Shown: one piece after another, positions 9,281-17,105 of the stretch
How positions within the stretch are numbered: the first letter of the stretch is position 1
Layout: the number at the start of each line of letters is the position of its first letter
Source: Telmatospirillum sp.
Lineage (GTDB): Bacteria > Pseudomonadota > Alphaproteobacteria > Rhodospirillales > Magnetospirillaceae
DNA length: 45,660 nt
Direction: 5' to 3'
NCBI GenBank assembly: GCA_009712185.1
Contig: WASQ01000017.1
Coordinates: forward strand, 1 to 45,660
The notes under the pieces: model-generated
Told to the model about the DNA's origin: nothing
Seen by the model: only the letters and a program-made list of their open reading frames with translations
Database searches by the model: none
Program-made: the position numbers and the translations under genes

Positions 9281-9574
9281 TCAGCCGAGGGAGGTTGCGT
9301 CCGACATCTTGATCGGGAAGACTTCTTCCAGGTCGCCATGCGGGCGCGGGATGACATGGACCGAAACCAGTTCGCCGATCCGCTGTGCCGCCGCGGCGCC
9401 GGCATCGGTCGCCGCCTTGCAGGCCGCGACGTCGCCGCGCACCATCGCGGTGACCAGGCCGCCGCCGATCTGTTTCACGCCGACCAGCTTCACCCGCGCC
9501 GCCTTCACCATGGCGTCCGAGGCCTCGATCAGGGCCACCAGACCCTTGGTCTCGATCAATCCTAAAGCTTCCAT
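9281..9574 (-). CDS. eutM: BMC-domain shell protein EutM, first copy
   Basis: Major hexameric shell protein of the eut microcompartment; 97 residues, the same length as enterobacterial EutM and very similar to it along the whole BMC domain. Visible features are [21 protein letters not shown] at the start, [13 protein letters not shown], and [15 protein letters not shown] near the end. It is the copy next to eutD, where enterobacteria have their only eutM, so it is probably the ancestral position. It starts at the ATG at 9574, 39 bases after eutD. Confidence 0.97.
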   Translation of the reverse strand: MEALGLIETKGLVALIEASDAMVKAARVKLVGVKQIGGGLVTAMVRGDVAACKAATDAGAAAAQRIGELVSVHVIPRPHGDLEEVFPIKMSDATSLG

Positions 9575-9613
9575 TGTCTTTTCCTCTCTGGAGTGATCCC
9601 GATCGGGACCGGT

Positions 9614-10687
9614 TTAAGCAGATAGCAGGTCGGAGCGGGCGTCCACGCGGTCGCGCCCGCCCGCCCTCATGTCCGATGACGATTGGTTGTGCGCTTTCGG
9701 CGCCGCCGCGTTCTGGCACCGGGCCACCAGGACCAACTCGACGATGTCCTGTGCGCTGCACCCGCGCGACAGATCGTGAAGGGGCGCATTCAGCCCTTGC
9801 AGCAGAGGACCGAGCGCCCGATAGCCGCCCAGCCTTTGCGCGATTTTGTAGCCGATGTTTCCCGCTTCCAGAGATGGAAACACCATCACATTCGCCCGCC
9901 CGCCGAGCGCGCTGTCCGGCGCCTTGCGCGCGGCCACCTCCGGCACGAAGGCGGCGTCGAACTGCAATTCGCCGTCGACGCAGAGGTTTGGGGCGCGCTC
10001 GCGCACAATGTCGGCCGCCTGCTGCACCGCCGCCGCGGTGGGATGCCTGGCGCTGCCGCGGCTGGAAAAAGACAGCATGGCGACGCGGGCCTGCGCGCCG
10101 ACAATGGCTTCGTAGGTCTCCGCGCTCATCAGCGCGATATCGGCGAGCTGCGCGGCCGTCGGCTGAGGCACCACGCTGCAATCGGCAAAGCCAAGCGTTT
10201 CGCCGTCCTGCCCGGGCGCCAGCATGATGAAGATCGACGACAATGTCTCGACACCCGGTTTCAGGCCGATCACCCGCAGGCCGGCGCGCAGCACGGCCGA
10301 CGTCGAGGAGAGGTTGCCGGCGACACACAGATCCGACTCTCCGGCCGCCACCATGGCGGCGGCGAACCACAGCGGATCGCGCATGCGCCTGTCGCACTCC
10401 TCCGCACCGGGCGCCTTGTCGCCGAGCCGCTCCTGCAACTGCCGGCAGAATCGCGCCCGCCAGTCATCGGCCGTGGCCGGATCGATCACCGTCAGTCCGT
10501 CCATGGCGATCCGCTTCGACATCGCGAAATCGCGCAGGGTGAAGGGATTGGCAAGAAGGATCGGCCTGGCAAGTCCGTGAGCCGCCAGATGGCGTGCCGC
10601 GCCGAGGATGCGTTCATCGAGCGCGTCCGGCAGGACGACCCGTCCCGGATTTCGTCGCGCCAACTGCCGGCAACGCTCAATCAGCAT
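9614..10687 (-). CDS. eutD: Phosphotransacetylase EutD
   Basis: Converts acetyl-CoA and phosphate to acetyl phosphate, releasing CoA for reuse by EutE. The 357 residues make it about 20 longer than the usual EutD of 338; the extra length is a polar, Ala/Ser/Arg-rich C-terminal tail. Recognisable phosphotransacetylase blocks are [13 protein letters not shown] near residue 16, [15 protein letters not shown], and [14 protein letters not shown] followed by [24 protein letters not shown]. The ATG at 10687 lies inside the end of eutT, an 11-base overlap that suggests coupling. Confidence 0.94.
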   Translation of the reverse strand: MLIERCRQLARRNPGRVVLPDALDERILGAARHLAAHGLARPILLANPFTLRDFAMSKRIAMDGLTVIDPATADDWRARFCRQLQERLGDKAPGAEECDRRMRDPLWFAAAMVAAGESDLCVAGNLSSTSAVLRAGLRVIGLKPGVETLSSIFIMLAPGQDGETLGFADCSVVPQPTAAQLADIALMSAETYEAIVGAQARVAMLSFSSRGSARHPTAAAVQQAADIVRERAPNLCVDGELQFDAAFVPEVAARKAPDSALGGRANVMVFPSLEAGNIGYKIAQRLGGYRALGPLLQGLNAPLHDLSRGCSAQDIVELVLVARCQNAAAPKAHNQSSSDMRAGGRDRVDARSDLLSA

Positions 10688-11519
10688 GGTTTTCCGCCTC
10701 GAGAGTCCGTTTGAGTTGCTCGACGTCCAGCCACCCTTCCTCGCGCACGCACAGCACCATCAGTACGTAGACGGCGCTGGAAAGCCTGTTCAGCGCCTGC
10801 ATGATGTCGGGACGCAGCACCTGGAAACGGATGTCGATGAAGACCTGCGCCGCCGCGATCTCCGTCTCGCGGATATCGGTGCGCAGGAGGTTGAGAAGCG
10901 CCACGTCCCGTCCATGGACGACATCGGGCACGACATGGTCGTGACCGATGTACCGGAGAGGATTGTGCGACAGGCGATGCAGGTCGTCCGCGGTCAATCC
11001 GGCGACGCTCTGCCCGTCCAGCGGCTGGTCCAGGACGTCGGCGCGCATGATGTTGCCGAGCAGCGAGCGGATATCGGCCAGCCAGCCCTTCATTTCGGCA
11101 CGCAGATCCGGCTCGGTCTGAAGCCGCACCGCCAGCGCGATGGTGGCGTCCAGGCGGGCACGGAAGGCCAGGCGCGGATCGTTCTTGGCGACCATCACAT
11201 GGGCATTGAGATGCGTCAGCGTGTCAGGTTTCCTGGAGACCTCCTGGCGACAGAGCTCGCAGGCCGCCGCTTCCGCACGGTCGCGGCTGGTCAGACCGTG
11301 CACGGCCTTGAGCCGAGGCTGTTCCGGGGGCGTCTTTGCACCCTCCGCCTCGACGAACAGGCGCCCTTGCCGGTCCTGGAACTTGACCTTCAGGCGGCGG
11401 CCGTCGATCAGTTCGCGCGCCGAGGGCGTCATGCGGCTGTCGGCCGGCAGATGAATCTCGCTGCCTTCGCTCAAGGTGAAATGCCCGCGCAGCCAGTCTT
11501 CCGTGACAAAGGTTGTCAT
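10677..11519 (-). CDS. eutT: Ethanolamine corrinoid adenosyltransferase EutT
   Basis: Adenosylates cobalamin with ATP to make the cofactor of EutBC. The ATG at 11519 gives 280 residues starting [19 protein letters not shown]; enterobacterial EutT has about 267 and starts at the same place. Conserved blocks include [24 protein letters not shown] and [13 protein letters not shown]. The metal motif of enterobacterial EutT is H-X11-C-C-X2-C. Here His74 is followed by X11, then Ala86-Cys87-X2-Cys90, so the first Cys of the pair is replaced by Ala. Whether this changes metal preference is unknown. The gap to eutQ is 13 bases. Confidence 0.95.
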   Translation of the reverse strand: MTTFVTEDWLRGHFTLSEGSEIHLPADSRMTPSARELIDGRRLKVKFQDRQGRLFVEAEGAKTPPEQPRLKAVHGLTSRDRAEAAACELCRQEVSRKPDTLTHLNAHVMVAKNDPRLAFRARLDATIALAVRLQTEPDLRAEMKGWLADIRSLLGNIMRADVLDQPLDGQSVAGLTADDLHRLSHNPLRYIGHDHVVPDVVHGRDVALLNLLRTDIRETEIAAAQVFIDIRFQVLRPDIMQALNRLSSAVYVLMVLCVREEGWLDVEQLKRTLEAENHAD

Positions 11520-11532
11520 GGCCCCCTCCCGA

Positions 11533-12285
11533 TCAGCAGTTCTGCCAATCCGCCGGCCAGGCGACGTAAAGGAACCGGACATGGCTGGGGGTGCCGAACT
11601 CGATGGCGGAACCCTTCGGGATGAACATGACGTCTCCGGCCCTGGCCACCAGGGTTTCTCCCTGATGCCTCACATGCAGTTCGCCATCCACGACAAAGTC
11701 GATCTCGTCGTAATTGAGCACCCACGGGAAGAAGGCGTTGTCCCATTGCATGAAGCCGGCGGCCATGTTGCTGCCGTCCTGCGCGGTGACGACATCCGCA
11801 ATGCCGACCGGGTGCGGCGCCGCGCCCTCGAAGCGCTCGAAAGCGACGGACGCCCCGTCGACGACCTTGATGCCCCCCTTGCCCGTGATGGAATGGAAGG
11901 GAGAGGGGGCGGGGGCGGCCGCTGCGCCACCGGCGGACGGGCCGCGGCGCGGCGCGGCGCGCTCCCGCGCCACCTTGTCGACGAGTTGGGAAACCAGCGA
12001 TTCGGAACGCTCGCCCTCCGGAAGGCGGGCCAGGACATGCTCGCGAATTCTCTGGCGTTCCGCGGCGTCCATGCCGGCATCGCCGCCCGCCCTCTCCCCG
12101 GGGGAGTCCTGCCCCGTGGCGGGCGCGGCGGAAGCGGCGGCGGTATCGTTGATCGCCACGCCCAGATGCTCGGCGACGACATAGGCTTCGGGCGTGACGA
12201 TACTGTCTTTCAGAACGATCTCGATGCTGCGCCTGTTCTGCGCATGAGCTTCGCGAACACTGTTGGCCGTGATGAGCGTTTTCAT
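11533..12285 (-). CDS. eutQ: Acetate kinase/cupin protein EutQ
   Basis: Cupin-fold protein of the eut operon; the Salmonella homolog has acetate kinase activity and is needed for compartment formation. The 250 residues exceed the usual 233. The N-terminal region (MKTLITANSVREAHAQ, then IVTPEAYVVAEHLG) and the C-terminal cupin (about residues 135-250) are conserved. Between them lies a linker of about 85 residues rich in Ala, Gly, Pro and charged residues that accounts for the extra length. The ATG overlaps the eutP stop codon by four bases. Confidence 0.94.
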   Translation of the reverse strand: MKTLITANSVREAHAQNRRSIEIVLKDSIVTPEAYVVAEHLGVAINDTAAASAAPATGQDSPGERAGGDAGMDAAERQRIREHVLARLPEGERSESLVSQLVDKVARERAAPRRGPSAGGAAAAPAPSPFHSITGKGGIKVVDGASVAFERFEGAAPHPVGIADVVTAQDGSNMAAGFMQWDNAFFPWVLNYDEIDFVVDGELHVRHQGETLVARAGDVMFIPKGSAIEFGTPSHVRFLYVAWPADWQNC

Positions 12286-12746
12286 CGGATGACGTCTCCC
12301 TTTTGGCCGCGCAGACCGCTCAGAAAGGCCTTGAAGCCCTCCACGTCTTTGGGGTCGTGGCAGTTAAGTGCAAAACATGATTCGCTGAAGCCCGCGGTCT
12401 CCAGCATCGCCTTGACGCCCTCGACATCGGCGTCGGGTAGATCCGTTTTGGTGATGACCGGAATCTTGTGTGTCAGGTGGTACACGTCCAACAGACCAAC
12501 CGGGATTCGGCACTCTCGATCGTTGGCGGCATGCACATAGACCAATACATCGCAGTCTATCAGCGTATTGATCAGCGCATGATACAGTCTCGGATGACTA
12601 AAATACTCTCCAGGCGTGTCCACATCCCCGAAATTTCCGAACTCTATGGCCTGTGTTTTTCGGGCGAGCGAATAATCACCTTGAAGTGCATTGAAGAGCG
12701 TGGTTTTTCCTGCCCCGACCGCGCCAACAAGTATGGTTCGCTCCAT
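12282..12746 (-). CDS. eutP: P-loop acetate kinase/GTPase-like protein EutP
   Basis: Small P-loop NTPase of the eut operon; acetate kinase activity has been reported for EutP in other bacteria. The P-loop GAVGAGKTT lies near residues 7-15, with GDVDTPGEYF as the switch-II region and TKTD as the base-specificity motif. The ATG at 12746 is preceded by GAGGCGG and matches the family start; an upstream in-frame extension to 12785 has no family similarity. Length is 154 residues. Codon use is less GC-biased than in the neighbouring genes. Confidence 0.94.
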   Translation of the reverse strand: MERTILVGAVGAGKTTLFNALQGDYSLARKTQAIEFGNFGDVDTPGEYFSHPRLYHALINTLIDCDVLVYVHAANDRECRIPVGLLDVYHLTHKIPVITKTDLPDADVEGVKAMLETAGFSESCFALNCHDPKDVEGFKAFLSGLRGQKGDVIR

Positions 12747-12805
12747 ATCCGCCTCATTCCCCTGTTCGAGCAGCCATCCCGCCACTCCGTCGTTGACGAT
12801 GGGTT

Positions 12806-13141
12806 TCAGCTTCTGGTCATTTCGCAGACGGCGTAGTTCAGGAGCCGGCGCAGACCTTCGACCGTCTGCTTCAACGCCTCTTCCACCGCGCCGACGGAAC
12901 CGTAAATGACGACCGCGCCGGTAAAGCGGTCGAGAAAGCCGATATCGACGCCGGCGGCCTTGGTCGCCAAATCGCCGGCGATGATCGCCGTTTCACCGGG
13001 CGTCAACGTCATGATGCCGATGGCTTCGGCCTCGGCGACGCCGATTTTTCTGGCAAGATCATCGCCTGGATGAGCGATCAGATGGGCCAGCGTAACCTGC
13101 TTTCCGGGGACGAATTCCTGGATGATCCGTTCTTTGTCCAT
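12806..13141 (-). CDS. eutS: BMC-domain shell protein EutS
   Basis: Circularly permuted BMC-domain shell protein that forms bent hexamers. The ATG at 13141 follows GGGGGAGGCGG and gives 111 residues, the enterobacterial length; the first 26 residues are the same as I recall for the E. coli protein. Visible blocks are [29 protein letters not shown] and [13 protein letters not shown]. It is the first recognised structural gene of the operon. The 59-base gap to eutP holds no other feature. Confidence 0.97.
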   Translation of the reverse strand: MDKERIIQEFVPGKQVTLAHLIAHPGDDLARKIGVAEAEAIGIMTLTPGETAIIAGDLATKAAGVDIGFLDRFTGAVVIYGSVGAVEEALKQTVEGLRRLLNYAVCEMTRS

Positions 13142-13195
13142 TTCCGCCTCCCCCATTTCGAAGCGAATCTTAATGAGGGCCCCGGAGGGGACGTA

Positions 13196-13339
13196 TCAAA
13201 TATCGGCAAGGCGTAAAATTTTTGTCATATGGACCATGCCCGCGCCCGAACCCATTGCGCCGCCATCGGAAAACGACACCATCCGGCGCTTTTCAACGGG
13301 TGCAAATCCAAGCCAATCCGGGATACACTCTGTCATCAT
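13196..13339 (-). CDS. Candidate 47-residue protein at the head of the eut operon
   Basis: Small frame starting at tandem ATGs (13339 and 13336) with AGAGGAG seven bases upstream and ending in TGA 54 bases before eutS. The product begins MMTECIPDWLGFAPVE, has a Gly/Met-rich middle (GGAMGSGAGMVHM) and a hydrophobic-basic end (TKILRLADI). I do not recognise it. It could be a genuine small eut protein, a regulatory leader peptide, or chance. For: the strong ribosome-binding site, same strand and position. Against: third codon positions are less GC-rich than in neighbouring genes. Confidence 0.4.
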   Translation of the reverse strand: MMTECIPDWLGFAPVEKRRMVSFSDGGAMGSGAGMVHMTKILRLADI

Positions 13340-13462
13340 CGAGGAACTCCTCTCGGCCGGTTAAGTCGCTGTCATGGAAGGGTTTTCTCGGAACCGGAGA
13401 TCTGATGCGCCCGGAAGGGTGTGAGACATCGGGGCGACGGTGAGCGCATCATTCATCTGGCT

Positions 13463-13482
13463 GGCGGACGTCGCCGTCCGCC
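13463..13482. promoter_or_regulatory. Perfect inverted repeat before the VOC gene
   Basis: Arms GGCGGACG (13463-13470) and CGTCCGCC (13475-13482) with a four-base centre, ending eight bases before the ribosome-binding site of the gene at 13501 and lying in the divergent region upstream of eut. It could be an operator or an mRNA hairpin controlling access to the ribosome-binding site. The region 13340-13500 otherwise shows no clear sigma-70 or sigma-54 promoter and no cobalamin riboswitch core that I can recognise. Confidence 0.4.
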
Positions 13483-13500
13483 GGCAGGCAGGAGGACGCA

Positions 13501-14223
13501 TTGGCGCATCAGATCACGGGGATCGCGCGGTTGCGGCTGGCCGTTGGGGACCCGGAGTCCGCCGACCGGCTGTTCCGGAAGCTGGGATTTCAGGTCGGCA
13601 GCGGGGCCGGTGACTCCGGTGTCAGATTGGGGGCGCAGAGCGTTTGCTGGGGACTGCCGGCGGAGCCTGAGCAGAATCCCGTTCTGGGCATCGGCAGCCG
13701 CGACCGGGCGGCCACCCTGGCGTCGATCGCCGCGGCGGGGGCGCCGCTTGCGCCGGACGCCGGTAAAATGACGCCGCTGCCGGAGGACCTTACCGCCGGG
13801 CTGCCGTTCCTGATCGATGATCTCGGTGCGGCGGAGGGAGATGGCGCCGACCATGACAACACCGCCTGCCGCCTGGTGTCGGTGACGGCGGTCATCGGGC
13901 GGCCGGAAGCCGCCATGCCCGGGCTCAGCCGCCTTTTCGGGCCCGCGGCCTGTACCCCGACGGACGAGATGGTGACGGTGAGAACCGGCAACGCGCTTCT
14001 GTTCCTCGTCACCGCCGGCGGTTTCGACGATCTGCACCCCAGCATCGACATTGTTCTGCCGGCGCCTCCGGCGATCGTCGCCGCGACCTTCGGAGTCCGT
14101 TCAATCGCGCGGGTTTCGGCATGGCTGGCGGAACAGGGGATGACGGCCCGCGCCTGGGGCGGTCATCTCTGTCTGTCATCCCGGGACTGCCCGGGTATCG
14201 GCATGGAATTCGTCGAGGTCTGA
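13501..14223 (+). CDS. VOC-fold (glyoxalase/dioxygenase-like) protein
   Basis: Predicted vicinal-oxygen-chelate protein of 240 residues. Two beta-alpha-beta-beta-beta halves are visible: ITGIARLRLAVGDPESADRLFRKLGF near the start and VSVTAVIGRPEAAMPGLSRLFG from about residue 123. Such proteins are often metal enzymes or carriers of small ligands, but the substrate cannot be told here. The start is TTG at 13501, chosen because CAGGAGG lies four to five bases upstream. It is divergent from the eut operon and convergent with the homospermidine synthase gene; a link to ethanolamine metabolism is only positional. Confidence 0.75.
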   Translation: MAHQITGIARLRLAVGDPESADRLFRKLGFQVGSGAGDSGVRLGAQSVCWGLPAEPEQNPVLGIGSRDRAATLASIAAAGAPLAPDAGKMTPLPEDLTAGLPFLIDDLGAAEGDGADHDNTACRLVSVTAVIGRPEAAMPGLSRLFGPAACTPTDEMVTVRTGNALLFLVTAGGFDDLHPSIDIVLPAPPAIVAATFGVRSIARVSAWLAEQGMTARAWGGHLCLSSRDCPGIGMEFVEV

Positions 14224-14225
14224 TC

Positions 14226-14260
14226 GTTTTCCGCGACGAGCGGGGCTCATCGCGGAAAAC
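14226..14260. terminator. Bidirectional terminator-like inverted repeat
   Basis: Arms GTTTTCCGCGA (14226-14236) and TCGCGGAAAAC (14250-14260) form a perfect 11-bp stem that can extend inward. The T-rich/A-rich ends give a short U-run in either direction. It sits three bases after the VOC stop codon and 12 bases beyond the end of the converging homospermidine synthase gene, so it probably serves both. Confidence 0.75.
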
Positions 14261-14272
14261 CCTTCTGCCGGG

Positions 14273-15706
14273 TCAGGCGACCCGGAAGTTCTTGAACTGC
14301 CAGGGGTCGGTGGTGTCGATGTCCTCGGCAAAGAGGTGGCCTCGCCCCATAAGCGGCGTCCAGTCGGAATAGACGCCGACGACCTTGCCGAGATAAGGCA
14401 TGGCGAGCGACAGGATCCGTTCGAAATCCATTTCCTCAGGCTCGATCACGCCGCGTCGGGGGTTCTCCATCGCCCAGATCATGCCGGCCAGCACCGTGAT
14501 GGTGACCTGGAGGCTGGTGGCGTTGTTGTGCGGGCAGAGCGCCCGCGCCTCATCGATGGACAGTTGCGACCCGAACCAGTAGGCGCCGCGGTCGTGTCCC
14601 ATCAGCAGGACGCCCAGTTCGTCGGTCCCGCTGGTGATCTCGGACATCAGCAGCCGCTTGGCGGGCTGCATCTGCCAGGCTTTGCCGGCCAGCTCATGCA
14701 GCGACAGAACCGCATCGTCGCAAGGGTGATAGGCGTAATGCACGGTGGGGCGGAATCGCGCCTTGTCGCCGTCCCACAGCGTGAAATAATCGGCGATCGA
14801 GATCGCCTCGCTATGGGTGATCAGAAATCCATGGAACGGACCTTCCTGCGGCGTCCAGGTTCTGACGCGCAGACTGGCTCCCGGCCGGTCGAGATAGATT
14901 GCCGCGCCGCAGCCGAATTCGTGGCGGCGGCCGTCCGCCGGCAGCGCCTTTTCATGGGTGCCCCATCCCAGCTCGGACGGCTGGCAGCCTTCGCCCACGA
15001 AGCCGTCGATCGACCAGGTGTTGACGAACTCGCCCACTTTCTTCGGGCGGTCGGCCACCTGGGTGTCGCGTTCCGCCACATGGACGACCTTGACGCCCAG
15101 CCTGTGCATCAGCGTCGCCCAGTCCTGCCGGGTGGCCGGCTTTTCGGTGGCGAGGTTGGCCCCGTCCGCCAGATTGAGCAATGCCTGCTTCAGAAGGTGG
15201 GACACCAGACCCGGATTGGCGCCGTGGGTGACGATCGCCGTCGGATCGTCGCGACCGGGCCGGCGCAGCTTCAGCGCCTGCTCGCGGTAGGCGTAATTTG
15301 ACCGCAATGAAGGGGTCAGAGAGGTGTCGGTATAACCGCCCAGCCAGGGCTCTATGCAGGTGTCGAGGTAAAGCACCTCCCGATCGCGGCAGAATTCCAC
15401 CAACGCCACCGAGGACACGTCCACGGACACATTGAGCAGGAAGTCACCCCGGGACAGCATCGGCTCCAGAATCCGCCGGTAGTTGTCGGGTGTCAGGGGC
15501 TTTCGGATGAAGCGGATGCCATATTCATCCGCGACGTCATGACCCCGCTCCTCCGCCGTCACGATGGTGATCTTGTCGGGATCCAGGGCGATATGCCGCA
15601 AAATCAGCGGAAGAACACCCTGTCCGATACTTCCGAACCCGACAATGACCAGACGACCATCGAACCTGGCAAGTTTCGTTGCAGTACGACCCTCTCTATT
15701 CGTCAA
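14273..15706 (-). CDS. hss: Homospermidine synthase
   Basis: NAD+-dependent enzyme that makes sym-homospermidine from two putrescines, the typical polyamine route in many alphaproteobacteria. The 477 residues match the bacterial family. The nucleotide-binding motif IVGFGSIGQG lies at about residues 21-30, and the family blocks YLDTCIEPWLGGY and THGANPGLVSHLLKQAL are present. The start is TTG at 15706, supported by AGAGGGG five bases upstream. It lies 20 bases after the decarboxylase gene and is probably in the same transcript, which would supply its putrescine. Confidence 0.93.
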   Translation of the reverse strand: MTNREGRTATKLARFDGRLVIVGFGSIGQGVLPLILRHIALDPDKITIVTAEERGHDVADEYGIRFIRKPLTPDNYRRILEPMLSRGDFLLNVSVDVSSVALVEFCRDREVLYLDTCIEPWLGGYTDTSLTPSLRSNYAYREQALKLRRPGRDDPTAIVTHGANPGLVSHLLKQALLNLADGANLATEKPATRQDWATLMHRLGVKVVHVAERDTQVADRPKKVGEFVNTWSIDGFVGEGCQPSELGWGTHEKALPADGRRHEFGCGAAIYLDRPGASLRVRTWTPQEGPFHGFLITHSEAISIADYFTLWDGDKARFRPTVHYAYHPCDDAVLSLHELAGKAWQMQPAKRLLMSEITSGTDELGVLLMGHDRGAYWFGSQLSIDEARALCPHNNATSLQVTITVLAGMIWAMENPRRGVIEPEEMDFERILSLAMPYLGKVVGVYSDWTPLMGRGHLFAEDIDTTDPWQFKNFRVA

Positions 15707-15726
15707 TTTTTCCCCTCTTGGACCTT

Positions 15727-16968
15727 TCAGGCTGCCCGCATGGCTGCCGGTTGATAGCCGGGAGTCTCAAGCAAGGGCCGGTCCCCCACCTCGATCAGCA
15801 GAGCCTGATCGAATCCGTTGAACCCGGTCCTCAACGCCGTCCCATATGCACCCAGTTGGCCGATTTCGATCCAGTCGCCCTCCGCCGTGTCGGCGGGCAA
15901 CAGGAACGGCCCTTTCATCCGGTCCACCGAATCACAGGTGGGGCCGAAGAATTCCCATGCGCGCAGGTCTCCGTCGTGATCGGAACCGTTCGCGCGGATC
16001 AGACGTACCGGAAACCGGAAGCCGATCGACGGACCCGCGTCCGACAGGGCTCCATAGATTCCGTCATTAATATAAAGCGCGCCACTCTTACGTGCGGTCA
16101 CGCGCACCACGACCGATTGGCCGGGCGCGACGAGGGCGCGGCCGGGCTCGCACCACAGCCGGCAATGCGCCGGCAGCGACAGGGCGGCGACGCCACGGTT
16201 GATGGCGGCAATGAAATCGTCGAGGGGAGGGGGCACCTCGTCGGGATAGCTGACCGGAAAGCCGCCGCCGACATCGAGCATGTCGATCTCCACCTCCGCC
16301 GCGGACAGGACGCTGGCCGTCAGATCCAGGGCGCGGGTGTAGGCTTCCGGGTCCATGCATTGCGACCCGACATGGAAGGAAACGCCGACCCGCCGGGCGA
16401 TCCGCCGGCAGGCCCTGAGAAGCGCGACCGCATCGGACGGGCTGGCGCCGAACTTGCCGGACAGGTCATAAACAGCGTTACCCTTGGGCAGCGCGAGGCG
16501 CACCACCAGGCCCAGATCCTGGGCCCGACCGGTTTCCTCAAGAATCTTTTCCAGCTCGTCCATGCTGTCGAGGACGAAATCCCGCACGGCGAAGCGGTTG
16601 TAGGCCGAGCGGATGGCCGTCCGGGTCTTGACCGGATGCATGAAATGGATATCGGCGTCGGGGAAAAGGCCCCGGACCAGCGCAACCTCGTTCAGCGAGG
16701 CCGCATCGAAATGGCGCAGGCCTCCATCCCACAGAGAGCGCAGGACGGAAGGTTCGGGATTGCATTTGACGGCGTAAAGGACGTCGCCGGGAAACAAACG
16801 GGTAAACTGTTCGGCCGAGGCCGACAGCACCTGCGGACGCAGGCAATAAACGGGGTCGTCAGGGCACTTCGCGAGAACGGCCTCCGCGACGGAGGGCAGA
16901 TCGCGATCCCGGGCGATCCGGGCTCGATTCACCGGGGCGGGCTTGGTGCGATAGCGGACAACGGTCAT
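15727..16968 (-). CDS. Ornithine/lysine decarboxylase (fold type III)
   Basis: PLP-dependent alanine-racemase-fold decarboxylase giving putrescine from ornithine, or cadaverine from lysine in bifunctional members. The PLP lysine is Lys68 in YAVKCNP, the phosphate/PLP segment is CEPGRALVAPG at about 273-283, and the catalytic Cys345 lies in GPTCDSVD. Length is 413 residues, usual for the alphaproteobacterial enzyme. The ATG at 16968 follows GGGAGAAG. The long structured leader upstream suggests RNA-level control by polyamines or ornithine. Ornithine is the likelier main substrate because homospermidine synthase follows. Confidence 0.9.
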   Translation of the reverse strand: MTVVRYRTKPAPVNRARIARDRDLPSVAEAVLAKCPDDPVYCLRPQVLSASAEQFTRLFPGDVLYAVKCNPEPSVLRSLWDGGLRHFDAASLNEVALVRGLFPDADIHFMHPVKTRTAIRSAYNRFAVRDFVLDSMDELEKILEETGRAQDLGLVVRLALPKGNAVYDLSGKFGASPSDAVALLRACRRIARRVGVSFHVGSQCMDPEAYTRALDLTASVLSAAEVEIDMLDVGGGFPVSYPDEVPPPLDDFIAAINRGVAALSLPAHCRLWCEPGRALVAPGQSVVVRVTARKSGALYINDGIYGALSDAGPSIGFRFPVRLIRANGSDHDGDLRAWEFFGPTCDSVDRMKGPFLLPADTAEGDWIEIGQLGAYGTALRTGFNGFDQALLIEVGDRPLLETPGYQPAAMRAA

Positions 16969-17019
16969 TGTCTTCTCCCGAAGAGCACCGGACTTTCGCC
17001 GGGCGAAAAAGGGGTACCA

Positions 17020-17044
17020 CGCGGCCCCCGGAGAAAGGGCCGCG
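17020..17044 (-). terminator. Hairpin plus U-run in the decarboxylase leader (possible attenuator)
   Basis: Arms CGCGGCCC (17020-17027) and GGGCCGCG (17037-17044), a perfect 8-bp stem. On the minus strand it is followed about ten bases later by CCCCTTTTTCG, about 55 bases before the decarboxylase ATG. It could act as an intrinsic terminator within the leader, as in attenuation. Confidence 0.4.
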
Positions 17045-17105
17045 ACGAAAAATCGAACCGAACAGACATCAGCGGCAGACAGCCGGCGATGCTGTCACGT
17101 TCGGT

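Larger units (their letters stand above)
8864..9619. repeat. Tandem duplication carrying both eutM genes
   Basis: Two direct copies of about 309 bp, 8864-9172 and 9311-9619, offset by 447 bp. By eye, the coding parts differ at about ten of roughly 260 aligned bases, and similarity continues into the 5' leader through the ribosome-binding site and a near-palindrome around TCCCGATCGGGA. The sequence between the copies is unrelated except for a short GC-rich hairpin. The unit was duplicated recently or is homogenised by gene conversion. Confidence 0.9.

Noticed and set aside
13142-13500. Cobalamin riboswitch or sigma-54 promoter before the eut operon
   Set aside because: I looked for a B12-box-like core and for GG-N10-GC type sigma-54 elements on the minus strand and found neither.
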